Shown piece after piece: positions 17,203 to 26,446 of a DNA stretch of 64,000 nt. The stretch is from positions 744,001 to 808,000 of the forward strand of contig NZ_SNUU01000001.1 of assembly GCF_012027645.1 (NCBI RefSeq), given 5' to 3'. This DNA is from Thermococcus sp. 18S1 (lineage in GTDB: Archaea; Methanobacteriota_B; Thermococci; Thermococcales; Thermococcaceae). Below the pieces are notes generated by a model that did no database searches, had not been told where the DNA came from, and worked only from the letters and a program-made list of their open reading frames with translations. The translations under genes and the position numbers were made by a program. The stretch's first letter is position 1; every line of letters begins with the position of its first letter.

Positions 17203-18162
17203 ATGGCCAAGAACGTACTCGAAGTTAAGAACCTCAAGATGTATTACTTCACCAACAAGGGTGTCGTCAAGGCCGTCGATGACCTCACCTTTAACCTCAA
17301 GAAGGGCGAGGTGCTGGGACTTGCCGGTGAGAGCGGATGCGGCAAGTCCTCCCTCGGTTTTACCCTTATGGGAATGCCCACCGCACCGGGTAAGATAGTC
17401 GGAGGCAGCATCAAGATCGATGGCAGGGAGATAGTCGGTCTCCCCGAGGACGTCCTCAGGAAGGAGGTTCGCTGGCAGAAGATAGCCATGATATTCCAGG
17501 GTGCCATGAACGCTCTCAACCCGGTTTACACCGTCGGTCACCAGATGATCGAGCCGCTCCTCCTCCACAAGGGCATGAGCAAGGACGATGCACTTGACAG
17601 GGCCCAGAAGTACCTCGAGCTCGTGGGTCTCGACCCCGAGATCGTCTACCGCTACCCCCACGAGCTCTCCGGAGGTATGAAGCAGCGTGTCATCATAGCC
17701 TCGGCCCTCCTGCTTGAGCCCGAGGTGGTCATAGCCGATGAGCCGACAACGGCCCTCGATGTCGTTGTTCAGGCCCAGATCATCAACCTCCTGAAGAAGC
17801 TCAAGAAGGAGCTCGGTCTCTCCATGATATTCATCACCCACGACCTCAGCATCCTCGCCGAGATCAGCGACCGCGTTGCCATCATGTACGCGGGTAAGAT
17901 CGTCGAGATTGGAGACAGCGAGAAGATCTACTACGAGCCGGCCCACCCGTACACCCAGAAGCTCCTCTCAGCCATACCGAGGCTCCACGAGGACATTGAG
18001 AGGCTTGAGTTCATCCCGGGACAGCCGCCCAACCTCATCAACCCGCCGAAGGGATGCCGCTTCAACCCGAGGTGCCCCTACGTTATGCAGGTCTGCAAGG
18101 AGCAGGAGCCCGAGCTGAAGGAAGTTGATAAGGACCACTACGCCGCATGCTGGCTGCTGTGA
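17203..18162 (+). CDS. Oligopeptide-type ABC transporter ATPase, DppD-like
   Basis: One of the two ATPases that drive import, 319 residues, cytoplasmic. Walker A GESGCGKSS (about 44-52), signature LSGGMKQRV, Walker B VVIADEP, and the switch histidine in ITHDLS are all present. The C-terminal extension has the oligopeptide-type motif CRFNPRCPYVMQVC, whose cysteines can bind an iron-sulfur cluster in this subfamily. Gaps to both neighbours are ten bases, with GAGGTGGT before the ATG. Confidence 0.93.
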   Translation: MAKNVLEVKNLKMYYFTNKGVVKAVDDLTFNLKKGEVLGLAGESGCGKSSLGFTLMGMPTAPGKIVGGSIKIDGREIVGLPEDVLRKEVRWQKIAMIFQGAMNALNPVYTVGHQMIEPLLLHKGMSKDDALDRAQKYLELVGLDPEIVYRYPHELSGGMKQRVIIASALLLEPEVVIADEPTTALDVVVQAQIINLLKKLKKELGLSMIFITHDLSILAEISDRVAIMYAGKIVEIGDSEKIYYEPAHPYTQKLLSAIPRLHEDIERLEFIPGQPPNLINPPKGCRFNPRCPYVMQVCKEQEPELKEVDKDHYAACWLL

Positions 18163-18172
18163 GGTGTGAGAA

Positions 18173-19180
18173 ATGGCCGAGCCGGTACTTAAAGTTGAAA
18201 ACCTCAAGAAGTACTTCCCCATCAAGAGAGGCTTCGTGGACACCATCAAGGGTGCCCCGCAGAAGAAGGTTCACGCCGTTGACGGCATAAGCTTCGAGAT
18301 ATACAAGCAGCAGGTCTTCGCCCTGGTTGGTGAGAGCGGCTGTGGTAAATCAACCACCGGAAAGCTCATCGTCAAGCTCCTCGAACCGACGGACGGAAGG
18401 ATATACCTCGAGGGCAACGACGTCACCCACGTCAAGACCAAGGAGGAGATACTCAACTACCGCAGGCACGTGCAGATGATATTCCAGGACCCGTTCAGTT
18501 CGATGAACCCGAGGTTCAGGATATTCGACATCCTCGAGGAGCCGCTCCTCATACACGGCATCGGTGAGACCAAGGCCGAGCGCGAGGAGCTAATCTACAA
18601 GGCCCTCGAGATGGTCAAGATAACCCCGCCGGAGGACTACGTCGGCAGGTTCCCGCACATGCTCTCCGGTGGTCAGAGGCAGCGTGTGGCTATAGCGAGG
18701 GCCCTCATCCTCAACCCGACCTTCGTCGTCGCCGACGAGCCGGTCTCGATGCTTGACGTGTCCATCCGTGCAGAGGTCCTCGAGCTGATGAAGGAGCTCA
18801 AGGAGAAGATGGGCGTCACCTACCTCTACATCACCCACGACATGTCCACCGCCAGGTACTTCGCCGACTGGATGGCGGTCATGTACCTGGGCAGGATAGT
18901 CGAGATGGGACCGGTCGAGAAGGTCATCGACAACCCGCTCCACCCGTACACAAGGGCACTGCTCTCCGCCGTTCCGGAGCCCAAACCGGAGCGCAGGAAC
19001 ATCATCAAGGAACTGCCCATCAAGGGTGAGGTTCCCAACGCCGTTGACATACCGCCCGGATGCCGCTTCCACCCGAGGTGTATCTACGCCCAGAAGGGAC
19101 TCTGCGACGCCAAACACCCGCAGCTCGTCGAGTACGAGCACAACCACTTCGCCGAGTGCCACCTCGTCGGCAAGTACTGA
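18173..19180 (+). CDS. Oligopeptide-type ABC transporter ATPase, DppF-like
   Basis: Second ATPase of the operon, 335 residues. Walker A GESGCGKST, signature LSGGQRQRV, Walker B FVVADEP and ITHDMS are intact. It too ends with a cysteine-bearing extension, CRFHPRCIYAQKGLC. It is 10 bases after dppD and is the last gene of the operon; a T-rich tract, CCCCCTTCTTTTCTTTACT, follows the stop. With dppD it is the only peptide-type ATPase pair in the window and so the candidate motor for the two orphan permease pairs as well. Confidence 0.93.
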   Translation: MAEPVLKVENLKKYFPIKRGFVDTIKGAPQKKVHAVDGISFEIYKQQVFALVGESGCGKSTTGKLIVKLLEPTDGRIYLEGNDVTHVKTKEEILNYRRHVQMIFQDPFSSMNPRFRIFDILEEPLLIHGIGETKAEREELIYKALEMVKITPPEDYVGRFPHMLSGGQRQRVAIARALILNPTFVVADEPVSMLDVSIRAEVLELMKELKEKMGVTYLYITHDMSTARYFADWMAVMYLGRIVEMGPVEKVIDNPLHPYTRALLSAVPEPKPERRNIIKELPIKGEVPNAVDIPPGCRFHPRCIYAQKGLCDAKHPQLVEYEHNHFAECHLVGKY

Positions 19181-19212
19181 CCCCCTTCTTTTCTTTACTC
19201 TGGGTGATGCCT

Positions 19213-19689
19213 ATGGGAACGTTCAGGGATGCCATGGAGTACCCTCTTCTCAAGGTCGGCCTGATAATGCTCGTCCTCGCCCTCGTTATATCCGCCGCTG
19301 GTTTTTACCGCGTTGGCAAGACTTACTCTGCCAGCGGGACCCTGGGGGAGGGAATGCACTACCTGGGCGATGATAAGTTCGAGACCGAGTACCTGTACCA
19401 CAACAGAACTCTGATCCTCTCCTCTTCGGACGCCAACCTCTCCCTGATCCAGGGAGTTGAGATGACCAACTACACGCTTGTGAACCGCGAGATAACGCTC
19501 CACCCGAGCGAGAGGCCGGTGATATATGTTTTTAACGGGAGCGTGAACTATACTTACAGCGCGACGGCCGTTGACTACCCCTACGCCATCTACTCTGTGG
19601 TGGCCTTCGTGCTGATGCTTGTGGGAGTCGTTATGGCTTTCATGGGGTACTCCCAGCTGCTGAGGGACGTGAAGGAGGGTAGGAGATGA
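19213..19689 (+). CDS. Membrane protein with external domain, unknown function
   Basis: 158 residues: a short N-terminal arm, a membrane helix (about 15-35), an extracytoplasmic region of about 90 residues with several NxT/S sites, and a second membrane helix (about 122-145) with a basic tail. I do not recognise the family. The ATG at 19213 is chosen because GGGTGATG precedes it by three bases; another ATG lies six bases upstream. Its stop overlaps the nadE start by four bases, so it is co-translated with nadE, a link that gives no functional clue. Confidence 0.7.
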   Translation: MGTFRDAMEYPLLKVGLIMLVLALVISAAGFYRVGKTYSASGTLGEGMHYLGDDKFETEYLYHNRTLILSSSDANLSLIQGVEMTNYTLVNREITLHPSERPVIYVFNGSVNYTYSATAVDYPYAIYSVVAFVLMLVGVVMAFMGYSQLLRDVKEGRR

Positions 19690-20447
19690 GGGAGCTTGAT
19701 TACAGCGCCGTCATTGAGAGGATAACCGGGTTCATAAGGGAAAGTGTCGATGGAGCCGGCGCCGATGGTGTCGTCGTTGGTATAAGCGGCGGCATAGACA
19801 GCGCCACCGTTGCATACCTCGCCGCGAAGGCCCTCGGAAAGGAGAAGGTTCTCGGCCTGATTATGCCCTACTACGAGAACCGCGACCTCGACGACGCCAG
19901 GCTCGTCTGCGAGAGCCTCGGGATTGACTACAAGGTGGTCAACATAAAGCCCATCGTGGACGAGTTCGAGAGGGCCGTTGGAGGACTCGACACAAAGAGC
20001 AGGGGAAACGTCATGGCCAGGACGAGGATGGTTCTGCTGTACGCCCATGCCAACGCCATGAACCGTCTCGTCCTCGGAACCAGCAACAGGAGCGAGGTTC
20101 TCACTGGGTACTTCACCAAATGGGGCGACGGTGCCAGCGACTACGCCCCGCTCATAAACCTCTACAAGACCGAGGTCTGGGAAATAGCAAAGCTCCTCGG
20201 AGTTCCGGAGAGGATAATCGAGAAGAAGCCGTCTGCCGGCCTGTGGGAGGGGCAGACCGACGAGGACGAGCTCGGGATAAGCTACCGCCTCCTCGACGAG
20301 ATACTCTGGCGCATGGTTGACCTTGGAATGGAGAAGGCTGAAATAGCGAGGGAGCTTGGAATAAGCATCGAGCGGGTCGAATACGTCGAGAGACTCGTGA
20401 GGGGCAGCGAGCACAAGAGGCGCCTTCCCGTTGGCCCCACCCTCTGA
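19686..20447 (+). CDS. nadE: NH3-dependent NAD+ synthetase
   Basis: Amidates nicotinate adenine dinucleotide to NAD+. The 253-residue protein has the adenylation loop SGGIDSA (34-40), the conserved GTSNRSE segment and [12 protein letters not shown], and ends in the family C-terminal helix. No glutaminase domain is present, so it should use ammonia. The length is normal for the archaeal form. It starts within the ATGA overlap with the preceding membrane protein and is nine bases before the EamA transporter. Confidence 0.95.
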   Translation: MRELDYSAVIERITGFIRESVDGAGADGVVVGISGGIDSATVAYLAAKALGKEKVLGLIMPYYENRDLDDARLVCESLGIDYKVVNIKPIVDEFERAVGGLDTKSRGNVMARTRMVLLYAHANAMNRLVLGTSNRSEVLTGYFTKWGDGASDYAPLINLYKTEVWEIAKLLGVPERIIEKKPSAGLWEGQTDEDELGISYRLLDEILWRMVDLGMEKAEIARELGISIERVEYVERLVRGSEHKRRLPVGPTL

Positions 20448-20456
20448 GGTGAGCCC

Positions 20457-21314
20457 ATGAGGAGGGGATACCTCTTAGTTTTTCTTGCCGCGTCGAGCTG
20501 GGGTACCCTTGGTATATTCGCCAAGTACCTTGACGGCTTTGGCCTCAGCCCCTTCACGATGGTCTTTTACCGCGTTCTCTTCGCGCTGATGCTCCTCGGT
20601 GCGTACCTTAAGCTCAGGGGAATTGGACTGTCCCTGGAAAGGGAGAGGCTGAAGTTCTACGCCCTCTACGGATTCTTCAGCATCTTCCTGTTCTACACCC
20701 TCTACTTCTACACAGTGACCATCTCATCGGTCTCCTTCGCGGTTCTACTCCTCTACACCGCCCCGGTGTACTCGATAGTCCTGGGCAGGCTGATCTTCAA
20801 AGAGCCCCTGAGGAGGGAGAAGCTCATCGCCCTCGTCATGGTCATGGCGGGAGTGGTTCTCGTCAACGGTTCGGGGGCGGAATTCTCGACCAGGGCGCTC
20901 CTCTTCGGCCTCCTGACCGGACTGACCTACGCTCTCTACGGGGTTCTGGCCAAGCTCGCGGTGAGGAAGGAGGAGCCCGAGAAGGCCCTCTTCTACACCC
21001 TCCTGTTTGGACTCCTGTTCCTCCTCCCCTTCACTGACTTCAGCGTTCCCGCTGGGGCTGTTCCGTATCTCTTCGCGCTGGCGCTCTTCCCGACGTTCCT
21101 CGGCTACATCCTCTACAACCACGCGCTAAAGGAGGTTGAGGTCAGCAGGGCCAGCATAGTTGCCACGATAGAACCGGTGGTCGCCATAGTCCTGGCGTTC
21201 GTTCTCTTCGGCGAGAGGCTGAGTGCGGCCCAGCTCGCCGGCGCCGCCCTGATCATAGGCGGCTCGATGATAGTGCACATGGGGGAGAAAGGAGAGCCGG
21301 AGGAAGTCCGCTAG
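20457..21314 (+). CDS. EamA/DMT family transporter
   Basis: 285 residues with ten membrane helices in two five-helix repeats, each with the EamA pattern (first repeat ends near EPLRREKLIALVMVMAGVVL, second near FGERLSAAQLAGAALIIGGS). Such carriers export amino acids or other metabolites; the substrate cannot be read from sequence. GAGGTGAGCCC precedes the ATG. Its stop codon overlaps the end of the convergent glutamine synthetase gene by four bases. Confidence 0.85.
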   Translation: MRRGYLLVFLAASSWGTLGIFAKYLDGFGLSPFTMVFYRVLFALMLLGAYLKLRGIGLSLERERLKFYALYGFFSIFLFYTLYFYTVTISSVSFAVLLLYTAPVYSIVLGRLIFKEPLRREKLIALVMVMAGVVLVNGSGAEFSTRALLFGLLTGLTYALYGVLAKLAVRKEEPEKALFYTLLFGLLFLLPFTDFSVPAGAVPYLFALALFPTFLGYILYNHALKEVEVSRASIVATIEPVVAIVLAFVLFGERLSAAQLAGAALIIGGSMIVHMGEKGEPEEVR

Positions 21315-22636
21315 ACGTGGAAATACCTCTCGAGCTCCCACTCCGTCACCTTCTTTGTTTCCGTGGGAATGTCCCGTGAGGCCAGGTACTCGAGGTAGTC
21401 CTCCCACTCGCGTTCTTTGTGCTCCACGAAGTTCCGGTAGGCACCACCCAGGGCCTCCTTAACGACCCGGTCCCTCTTCAGCTCCTCGAGGGCCTCCCCG
21501 AGGCTTCCGGGCAGGGTACCTATCCCGAGTCTGGCCCTCTCGGAGTCATCCATCTCGTAGACGTTTGCCTCGGTGTACGCCTCGGGCTCCAGCCTTCTTT
21601 TTATCCCGTCGAGTCCGGCCATTAGAACCGCCGCGAACGCCAGGTAGGGGTTTGCGCTTGGGTCAGGGCACCTGTACTCTATCCTGGCCCCGTTGCCCCA
21701 GAACGCGGGGACCCTTATCAGCGTACTCCTGTTGCGGTAGCCCCAGCTGATGTAAACGGGGGCCTCATAGCCGGGAACGAGGCGCTTGTAGCTGTTCACC
21801 GTCGGGTTCGTGACCGCTGAGAGGGCCCTCGCGTGCTTCAGCAGGCCGCCGAGGAAGTGCAGTGCGGTCTCACTGAGGCCGTTCTCCCCGATGAACGCGT
21901 TCTCCCCGTCCCTCCAGAGGCTTATGTGGATGTGCATCCCGTTCCCGGGAAATCCGTGGATGGGCTTGGGCATGAAGGTCGCGTATAAACCGCGCATTTC
22001 AGCCACTGCCTTGACGATGTATTTGAAGCTGACTACGTTGTCCGCCGTTTTGAGGGCCTCATCGTAGCGGAAGTCTATCTCGTGCTGGGACCTCCCGACC
22101 TCGTGATGGAGGACCTCCGGGACGAGGCCAAAGGCCCGCATGTAGAGCGCTATCTCCCTCCGCAGGATGCGGGCTCTGTCGAGGGTGACGAGGTCAAAAT
22201 AGCCCCCGCTGTCGGGTATCTTAAGCTCCCACGTTCCGTTCTTTTTGAACAGGTAGAACTCCGGCTCCGGGCCGATGTATGCCCTGAAGCCCTCCTTTTC
22301 GAGTCTCCCGATCGCCGCCCTGAGCACCCCCCGCGGATCGGCTCCGTAGGGGCTTCCGTCTTTGTAGATGTACCCGTAGACCCTCGCTATTCCCTCCCAT
22401 GGAACCTCGGCGTAGGTGGCCGGATCGGGCTTCAGAACGAGGTCGCTGTCCTCTATCCTCTGGAAACCTGATATGGACGAGCCGTCGAAGGCTATTCCCT
22501 CAGCCAGTGCGTCTTCGTATCTGTCCGCGGGTATCTCCATGCCCTTTGGAACCCCGTTGATGTCGACGAAGACCAGCTGGACGAACCCCGGCGACCTCGT
22601 CCCGTGACCAATTCCAACCGTGGAAATTTCGTTCAT
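21311..22636 (-). CDS. glnA: Glutamine synthetase, type I
   Basis: Makes glutamine from glutamate, ammonia and ATP; forms a cytoplasmic dodecamer. 441 residues with the N-terminal beta-grasp domain (DGSSISGF), the catalytic barrel with EPEFYLF, HHEVGRSQHEID, GNGMHIH and NRSTLIRVP, and the C-terminal helices. ATG at 22636 is preferred because GGTGAT lies four bases upstream; an upstream GTG at 22645 is part of that site. No adenylylation tyrosine region typical of proteobacterial enzymes is evident. The promoter carries a perfect inverted repeat described separately. Confidence 0.94.
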   Translation of the reverse strand: MNEISTVGIGHGTRSPGFVQLVFVDINGVPKGMEIPADRYEDALAEGIAFDGSSISGFQRIEDSDLVLKPDPATYAEVPWEGIARVYGYIYKDGSPYGADPRGVLRAAIGRLEKEGFRAYIGPEPEFYLFKKNGTWELKIPDSGGYFDLVTLDRARILRREIALYMRAFGLVPEVLHHEVGRSQHEIDFRYDEALKTADNVVSFKYIVKAVAEMRGLYATFMPKPIHGFPGNGMHIHISLWRDGENAFIGENGLSETALHFLGGLLKHARALSAVTNPTVNSYKRLVPGYEAPVYISWGYRNRSTLIRVPAFWGNGARIEYRCPDPSANPYLAFAAVLMAGLDGIKRRLEPEAYTEANVYEMDDSERARLGIGTLPGSLGEALEELKRDRVVKEALGGAYRNFVEHKEREWEDYLEYLASRDIPTETKKVTEWELERYFHV

Positions 22637-22660
22637 TTTTATCACCGTTAACTGTTCTAA

Positions 22661-22710
22661 CGTTCAGTTTTTATGCCAGATTACTGAACGATTAATCTGA
22701 TAAAAGCCTT
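22661..22710 (-). promoter_or_regulatory. glnA promoter with perfect 8-base inverted repeat
   Basis: On the minus strand the TATA-like GGCTTTTATCAG (22697-22708) is followed by CGTTCAGT (22690-22683) and ACTGAACG (22668-22661), arms separated by 14 bases. The expected transcript start, near 22675, lies inside the repeat, so a bound dimer would block initiation. Confidence 0.6.
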
Positions 22711-22856
22711 TTCACTGGATTTTTGTCACTATGACGACAGAGTACGAGGAACTCCCTTCCATTGACAGCAAAATGTTCATCCCATCGTCGAAATCGTCTT
22801 AGATTTGCATTTTAATGTTAAACAAAGCTTTTTGTGCCTCGGCCGTAGCCATAAAC

Positions 22857-23264
22857 ATGACAAAGGCGGAGGACATACTGAACAGGGAGATCGCGAGGGT
22901 GAACCTTCACCTTCCCGCTCTTCGTCCCACCCTTTCCCAGCTCCTGGCGGAGGAGGAACCGAGCGTTAAACTCCGCGACGGGAGCTATCACCACTTCCGG
23001 CGCTCCGAGCTTGAGTACCTGCGAGACCTGGTGGACGATGACGAGTGCGAGCGCCTCAAGGTGCCCATAGTTCTGGAGATAAGCACCCTCCACCGGGGCT
23101 ACTTCAGGGTCAGGGGGCGCGTGGAGGTCAAGGTCATAGAAAAGGTTCTTGGCACCTACAGCATCCTGGAGGAGAAGGACGAGGAGCTCTATCCCCGCTA
23201 CCTGCTCCCGAGGATCAGACGCGTTCTCCCGACCACCACAACCTACGCGTTCATAGCGGAGTGA
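22857..23264 (+). CDS. UPF0216 family protein
   Basis: 135 residues. The segment NREIARVNLHLPALRPTLSQ near the N terminus and YTFIAE-like end (TTTYAFIAE) fit the archaeal UPF0216 family, whose function is unknown. Charged, soluble, no membrane segment. I use the ATG at 22857; there is no ribosome binding site before it, and a TATA-like TTTTAATG at 22810-22817 suggests a very short leader. The open frame begins 42 bases earlier but would precede the transcript. The next gene starts immediately after the stop. Confidence 0.8.
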   Translation: MTKAEDILNREIARVNLHLPALRPTLSQLLAEEEPSVKLRDGSYHHFRRSELEYLRDLVDDDECERLKVPIVLEISTLHRGYFRVRGRVEVKVIEKVLGTYSILEEKDEELYPRYLLPRIRRVLPTTTTYAFIAE

Positions 23265-23269
23265 TGACC

Positions 23270-23545
23270 ATGGACGAGGACACCAAGGTTCTCAAGGACT
23301 ACCTGACCTTCACGGTGCCCCACGTCACCGTGCTGGCGGGGGCCATTCTGGGCGTCATGATGATCCTGGGGGTTCCGATTAACGTTGCCCTCGGGCTTTT
23401 TGCCGTGGCTTACGGAATCATGCTCACGATACTGGGCCTCATTATACGCCCGCACGTCTCGGGCAGCGCCCTCTACCGGCTTATGATGGCCTTTTTCGTG
23501 GGTTTGATTGGGATAGGCATCATCATACTGTTCTACGGGGGGTAG
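23270..23545 (+). CDS. Small membrane protein, unknown function
   Basis: 91 residues with three hydrophobic helices (about 16-38, 40-60, 68-90) and a charged N terminus (MDEDTKVLKDYL). I do not recognise it. Two ATGs (23264 and 23270) are possible; the second has AGTGATG three bases before it, like many starts here. It lies between the UPF0216 gene and the surface protein, all on one strand with gaps under 45 bases. Confidence 0.65.
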   Translation: MDEDTKVLKDYLTFTVPHVTVLAGAILGVMMILGVPINVALGLFAVAYGIMLTILGLIIRPHVSGSALYRLMMAFFVGLIGIGIIILFYGG

Positions 23546-23586
23546 GGTTTATATTGAAAAAAGTACAATTACTGGTGGTGAAAAGG

Positions 23587-25215
23587 ATGCGGAACATGGT
23601 GATAGCGTTTATCGTGCTCCTGATGCTTGTCTCAGTAATTCCCGGGGCTTCCGCACAGTTTGATCAGCTCGAAACAAGCGATGAAATAACAGTTCTCAGG
23701 GGGGACTACGGTTCCGGAACGGTCTGGCTCACGAACGCAGGGGGGTTCACTTACAAGGTCGTCAGCTACCAGCGTTTCTGGGTCGAGGATTCCTCTGGGA
23801 ATAAGATCGATGGTTTCACGTTCAACATCTCCCCCCACGTCTTCAGCGACTGGACCCCCAAGGGCAGGTATTCCTTCTCGTATAACATCACCTGCCCCTC
23901 CAATGTCTCGGGCGGCACCTACACGCTCTTCATGAGGTTCCTGGCCTTCACGTCCGATGGCTCTATGTACATACTCTACGCCAGGATACCCCTTCACGTG
24001 ATCTCCGAGCCCCTCAACTTCGGCGTTGCCGAGGCCTACGTTCAGAACCGGCCGGGCTCCTCCTACGTTCTGAACGGGGAGACCATAGTTGTTTTCTCCC
24101 ACGTCACCAACATCGGTCACGGGAACGTCTCCGCGGTGGGGCAGGTCTCCCTGATCAAGGATGGAAAGACCTACTTCTTCGAGAACAGGACGCTGACCTT
24201 CGTGCCGGGGGACAACCTCGTCCGGTTTGAGGTTCCCGTTGGATACGACCTTCCCTCCGGAACGTACCGGCTCAACTATCTCCTCCAGTACGATGGGGGC
24301 ACCTACAGGTACTCCAAGGACTTCCCCGTAAAGTTCGGGGTCACGCTGGTCGGGGTCTCCCTAAAATCCGACGAGGTGAATGTGAACGAGGACAACAGGG
24401 CGTACGTGACGGTTCTCTCCGAGAGGTCCATCGGCATGAACCTTACGGTCGAGGCCTACCGTGACGGGGAGCTTATATCGAAGGCCGTGGAGCGGACGGA
24501 GATTGGAGAAGGTACAACGGTTCTTGAAGTTCCCCTCCCAACGAACGTGTCGGGCTCCATCACGGCCGTCATAAAGCTGACCTTCGGCGAACGCCTGATC
24601 GGGGAAGGCAACGTTACCTACACCGTTTCGGCTCCCCCTGTGCTCGCAAACGTCTCCTACGAGAGGACTGCCAACGATGAGGTGCTCTTCAAGCTCGCCG
24701 TCGAAAACCCCGGTGACGGGAGTGTGGACGGCGTTCTCACATACAGGATATCCTCGGACGATGGGGTGCTGTACAAGGACTCCATGGAGGTAGCTATACC
24801 CCCCGGAACCAGCGAGATAACGGTGAAGTTTGAGGTTCCGGTGGGGAAGACCGTCTATTACGAGTTCGCCCTCACCGCGGCGGGGGAGACGAGCACCGCG
24901 AAGGGAGAGCTCTACCTGGAGCCCCCTGCGCCGACGACCACGACTTCGTCACCCACGCCCACGACCTCGTCCACCGCACCATCGAACACCACTACCATCG
25001 GCGGTGGCGGTGGCTCCAGGGGACTCTGGGTCGGCCTCGTGGCGGTGGCTTTCATCCTCCTGGCGGCGGGTGCCTTCTACTACCTGAACCGCTCGGAGGG
25101 GACCAGGAAGAAGCGCGTCAGGCCAAAGCCCAAGAGGCGCTCCCCTCTGGGCAGGTTCAAGAGGCCCAAGAAGCCGGAGTTTAAGGAGAACAAGGAGCTT
25201 CCCAGGAAGAAGTGA
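23587..25215 (+). CDS. Secreted, C-terminally anchored surface protein with Ig-like repeats
   Basis: 542 residues. A signal peptide (1-24, ending PGASA) is followed by several beta-sandwich-like modules of about 90-110 residues, with the pattern of archaeal NEW3/CARDB-type domains (for example VSLIKDGKTYFFENRTLTF and EVPVGYDLPSGTYRLNYLLQ). Many NxS/T sites suggest glycosylation. A Thr/Ser/Pro linker (about 455-475), one membrane helix (about 485-505) and a 40-residue very basic cytoplasmic tail follow. I start at ATG 23587 because GGTGGTG precedes it; a TTG at 23554 is in frame. Function unknown; cell-envelope adhesion or S-layer association is plausible. Confidence 0.75.
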   Translation: MRNMVIAFIVLLMLVSVIPGASAQFDQLETSDEITVLRGDYGSGTVWLTNAGGFTYKVVSYQRFWVEDSSGNKIDGFTFNISPHVFSDWTPKGRYSFSYNITCPSNVSGGTYTLFMRFLAFTSDGSMYILYARIPLHVISEPLNFGVAEAYVQNRPGSSYVLNGETIVVFSHVTNIGHGNVSAVGQVSLIKDGKTYFFENRTLTFVPGDNLVRFEVPVGYDLPSGTYRLNYLLQYDGGTYRYSKDFPVKFGVTLVGVSLKSDEVNVNEDNRAYVTVLSERSIGMNLTVEAYRDGELISKAVERTEIGEGTTVLEVPLPTNVSGSITAVIKLTFGERLIGEGNVTYTVSAPPVLANVSYERTANDEVLFKLAVENPGDGSVDGVLTYRISSDDGVLYKDSMEVAIPPGTSEITVKFEVPVGKTVYYEFALTAAGETSTAKGELYLEPPAPTTTTSSPTPTTSSTAPSNTTTIGGGGGSRGLWVGLVAVAFILLAAGAFYYLNRSEGTRKKRVRPKPKRRSPLGRFKRPKKPEFKENKELPRKK

Positions 25216-25257
25216 GCCTTCTTCCTTTTTTTGTTCCGTTCAATTGTCCGGATGCCA

Positions 25258-25268
25258 ACCTTTTTATT
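25258..25268 (+). promoter_or_regulatory. TATA box of the RNase P RNA gene
   Basis: CCTTTTTATTC centred about 26 bases before the first paired base of the RNA at 25290, exactly the archaeal TATA-to-start distance. A T-rich tract at 25223-25233 after the upstream stop codon would end the preceding transcript. Confidence 0.6.
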
Positions 25269-25289
25269 CCGGTTGTTCAAACTCCCCAC

Positions 25290-25613
25290 GGCGAGGGGGT
25301 CGGGGACTCTCGGGGCGCTCCCGAGGAAGTTCCGCCCACCTCACCGGGGCCGCGGTGCCGCGAGGCACCTCCCGAGAGGGAGGGCAACGGCGCAGAAACG
25401 ACACGTCCCGGCGGATATGGGAATGAAAGCGGCGAAGGGCCCGGCGACGGGCTCCGAGCTAACCCGCAGACGACCCGCCGGGGACCGGTGAAACGGCCGT
25501 CCCGCGGGGTGCAAGGCCGAGGGAGGGGCGATGAAGTCCCGGTGCGAGCCCCGTGGTAGGCCGCTCAGTCGAATGTCCCCTTGAGACAGAAGGCGGGCTA
25601 CGACCCCCTCGCC
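25290..25613 (+). ncRNA. rnpB: RNase P RNA
   Basis: Catalytic RNA of RNase P, which trims the 5' ends of tRNA precursors. The terminal helix P1 is perfect: GGCGAGGGGGTCG (25290-25302) pairs with CGACCCCCTCGCC (25601-25613). The universally conserved core is present: GAGGAAGTTCCGCCC near 25323-25337 and ACAGAAGGCGGGCTA at 25586-25600, which pair to form P4. The stretch between is extremely GC-rich, as in hyperthermophile structural RNAs. About 324 bases is the usual size for type A archaeal RNA. Its last 16 bases overlap the end of the convergent transporter gene. The Pop5 protein partner is encoded at 59061. Confidence 0.95.
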
Positions 25614-26446
25614 TTAATATCCAGCAGGGATGCGAGGAGTATCAGGGCCCCTCCGAGTGCTGTTCTAACCCCTGGAACCTCTCCGAATACCAGAAACGCG
25701 TACACCACCGCGCTCATCGGGTCCAGATAGCTCAGCAGGGCCGCCTCGTTGACCTCCACCTCTTTGAGCCCGTCCATGTAGAGGAACAGCGCCAGAACGG
25801 TGTGAACCCCGACGAGGACGAGAACCGCCCACCAGACGGGTCCCCCAACGCCTGAAACCGCCATAAACGGGGCGAGCACGAGCGATGCTATCGCGAGCTG
25901 GAGGAACGTCAGCGTTTTGCCGTCGATTCCGCGCAGGAACCTCCCGAGGTTCGGTATCAGGGCGTAGAAGAAGGCCGCCGTCAGGGCGAGTAGGATTCCG
26001 ACGAAGTCCCTGTTGCCCAAATCTATGTTCTGGCCGCTCATAATCAGGATAAGCCCCGCGAATGCGGTGCCTATGAGGAGCCAGCTCTTCAGGCTCAGTT
26101 TCTCACCGAGGAAGCGCCACGAGATAACCGTCGCTATTATCGGCGCTATGTAATAGACGAGAACCGCGTTTGCTATGGTGGTGTAGTTGAACGCCGTGAA
26201 CAGGAAAACCCAGTTCAGGGCGAGGGAAACGCCCAGTGCCAGGAGGGGCTTCCATCTGCTCCTCAGGAGGGACGGAAGCGATGAGGCCCATCCCTTACTG
26301 CCCGCCAGGACGGCGAGGAGCAGGAGGGCGCCGAGGGACACCCTGAAGAAGGCGACCCCTAGGCCGGACAGGTTTGAGAAGCGTGCGAATATCCCCACGC
26401 TGCCCCATATCAGCATCGCCGTGGCGATTTTTATCCTTCCGTTCAC
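25598..26446 (-). CDS. EamA/DMT family transporter
   Basis: 282 residues with ten predicted helices in two EamA repeats (MLIWGSVGIFARFS at the start; FGEVPGVRTALGGALILLAS at the end). It is only distantly like the EamA gene at 20457. I use a GTG at 26446 that overlaps the stop of the primase small subunit gene (GTGA) and follows GGGGATG; an ATG at 26473 inside priS is also in frame. The last codons, DIKARGS, lie within the 3' end of the RNase P RNA gene on the opposite strand, so this C terminus is constrained by P1 pairing. Confidence 0.83.
   Translation of the reverse strand: MNGRIKIATAMLIWGSVGIFARFSNLSGLGVAFFRVSLGALLLLAVLAGSKGWASSLPSLLRSRWKPLLALGVSLALNWVFLFTAFNYTTIANAVLVYYIAPIIATVISWRFLGEKLSLKSWLLIGTAFAGLILIMSGQNIDLGNRDFVGILLALTAAFFYALIPNLGRFLRGIDGKTLTFLQLAIASLVLAPFMAVSGVGGPVWWAVLVLVGVHTVLALFLYMDGLKEVEVNEAALLSYLDPMSAVVYAFLVFGEVPGVRTALGGALILLASLLDIKARGS

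Noticed and set aside
25212-25559. Plus-strand open frames of up to 115 codons after the surface protein gene
   Set aside because: They fall in RNase P RNA, whose P1 and P4 pairings explain the sequence; the GC content keeps frames open by chance.
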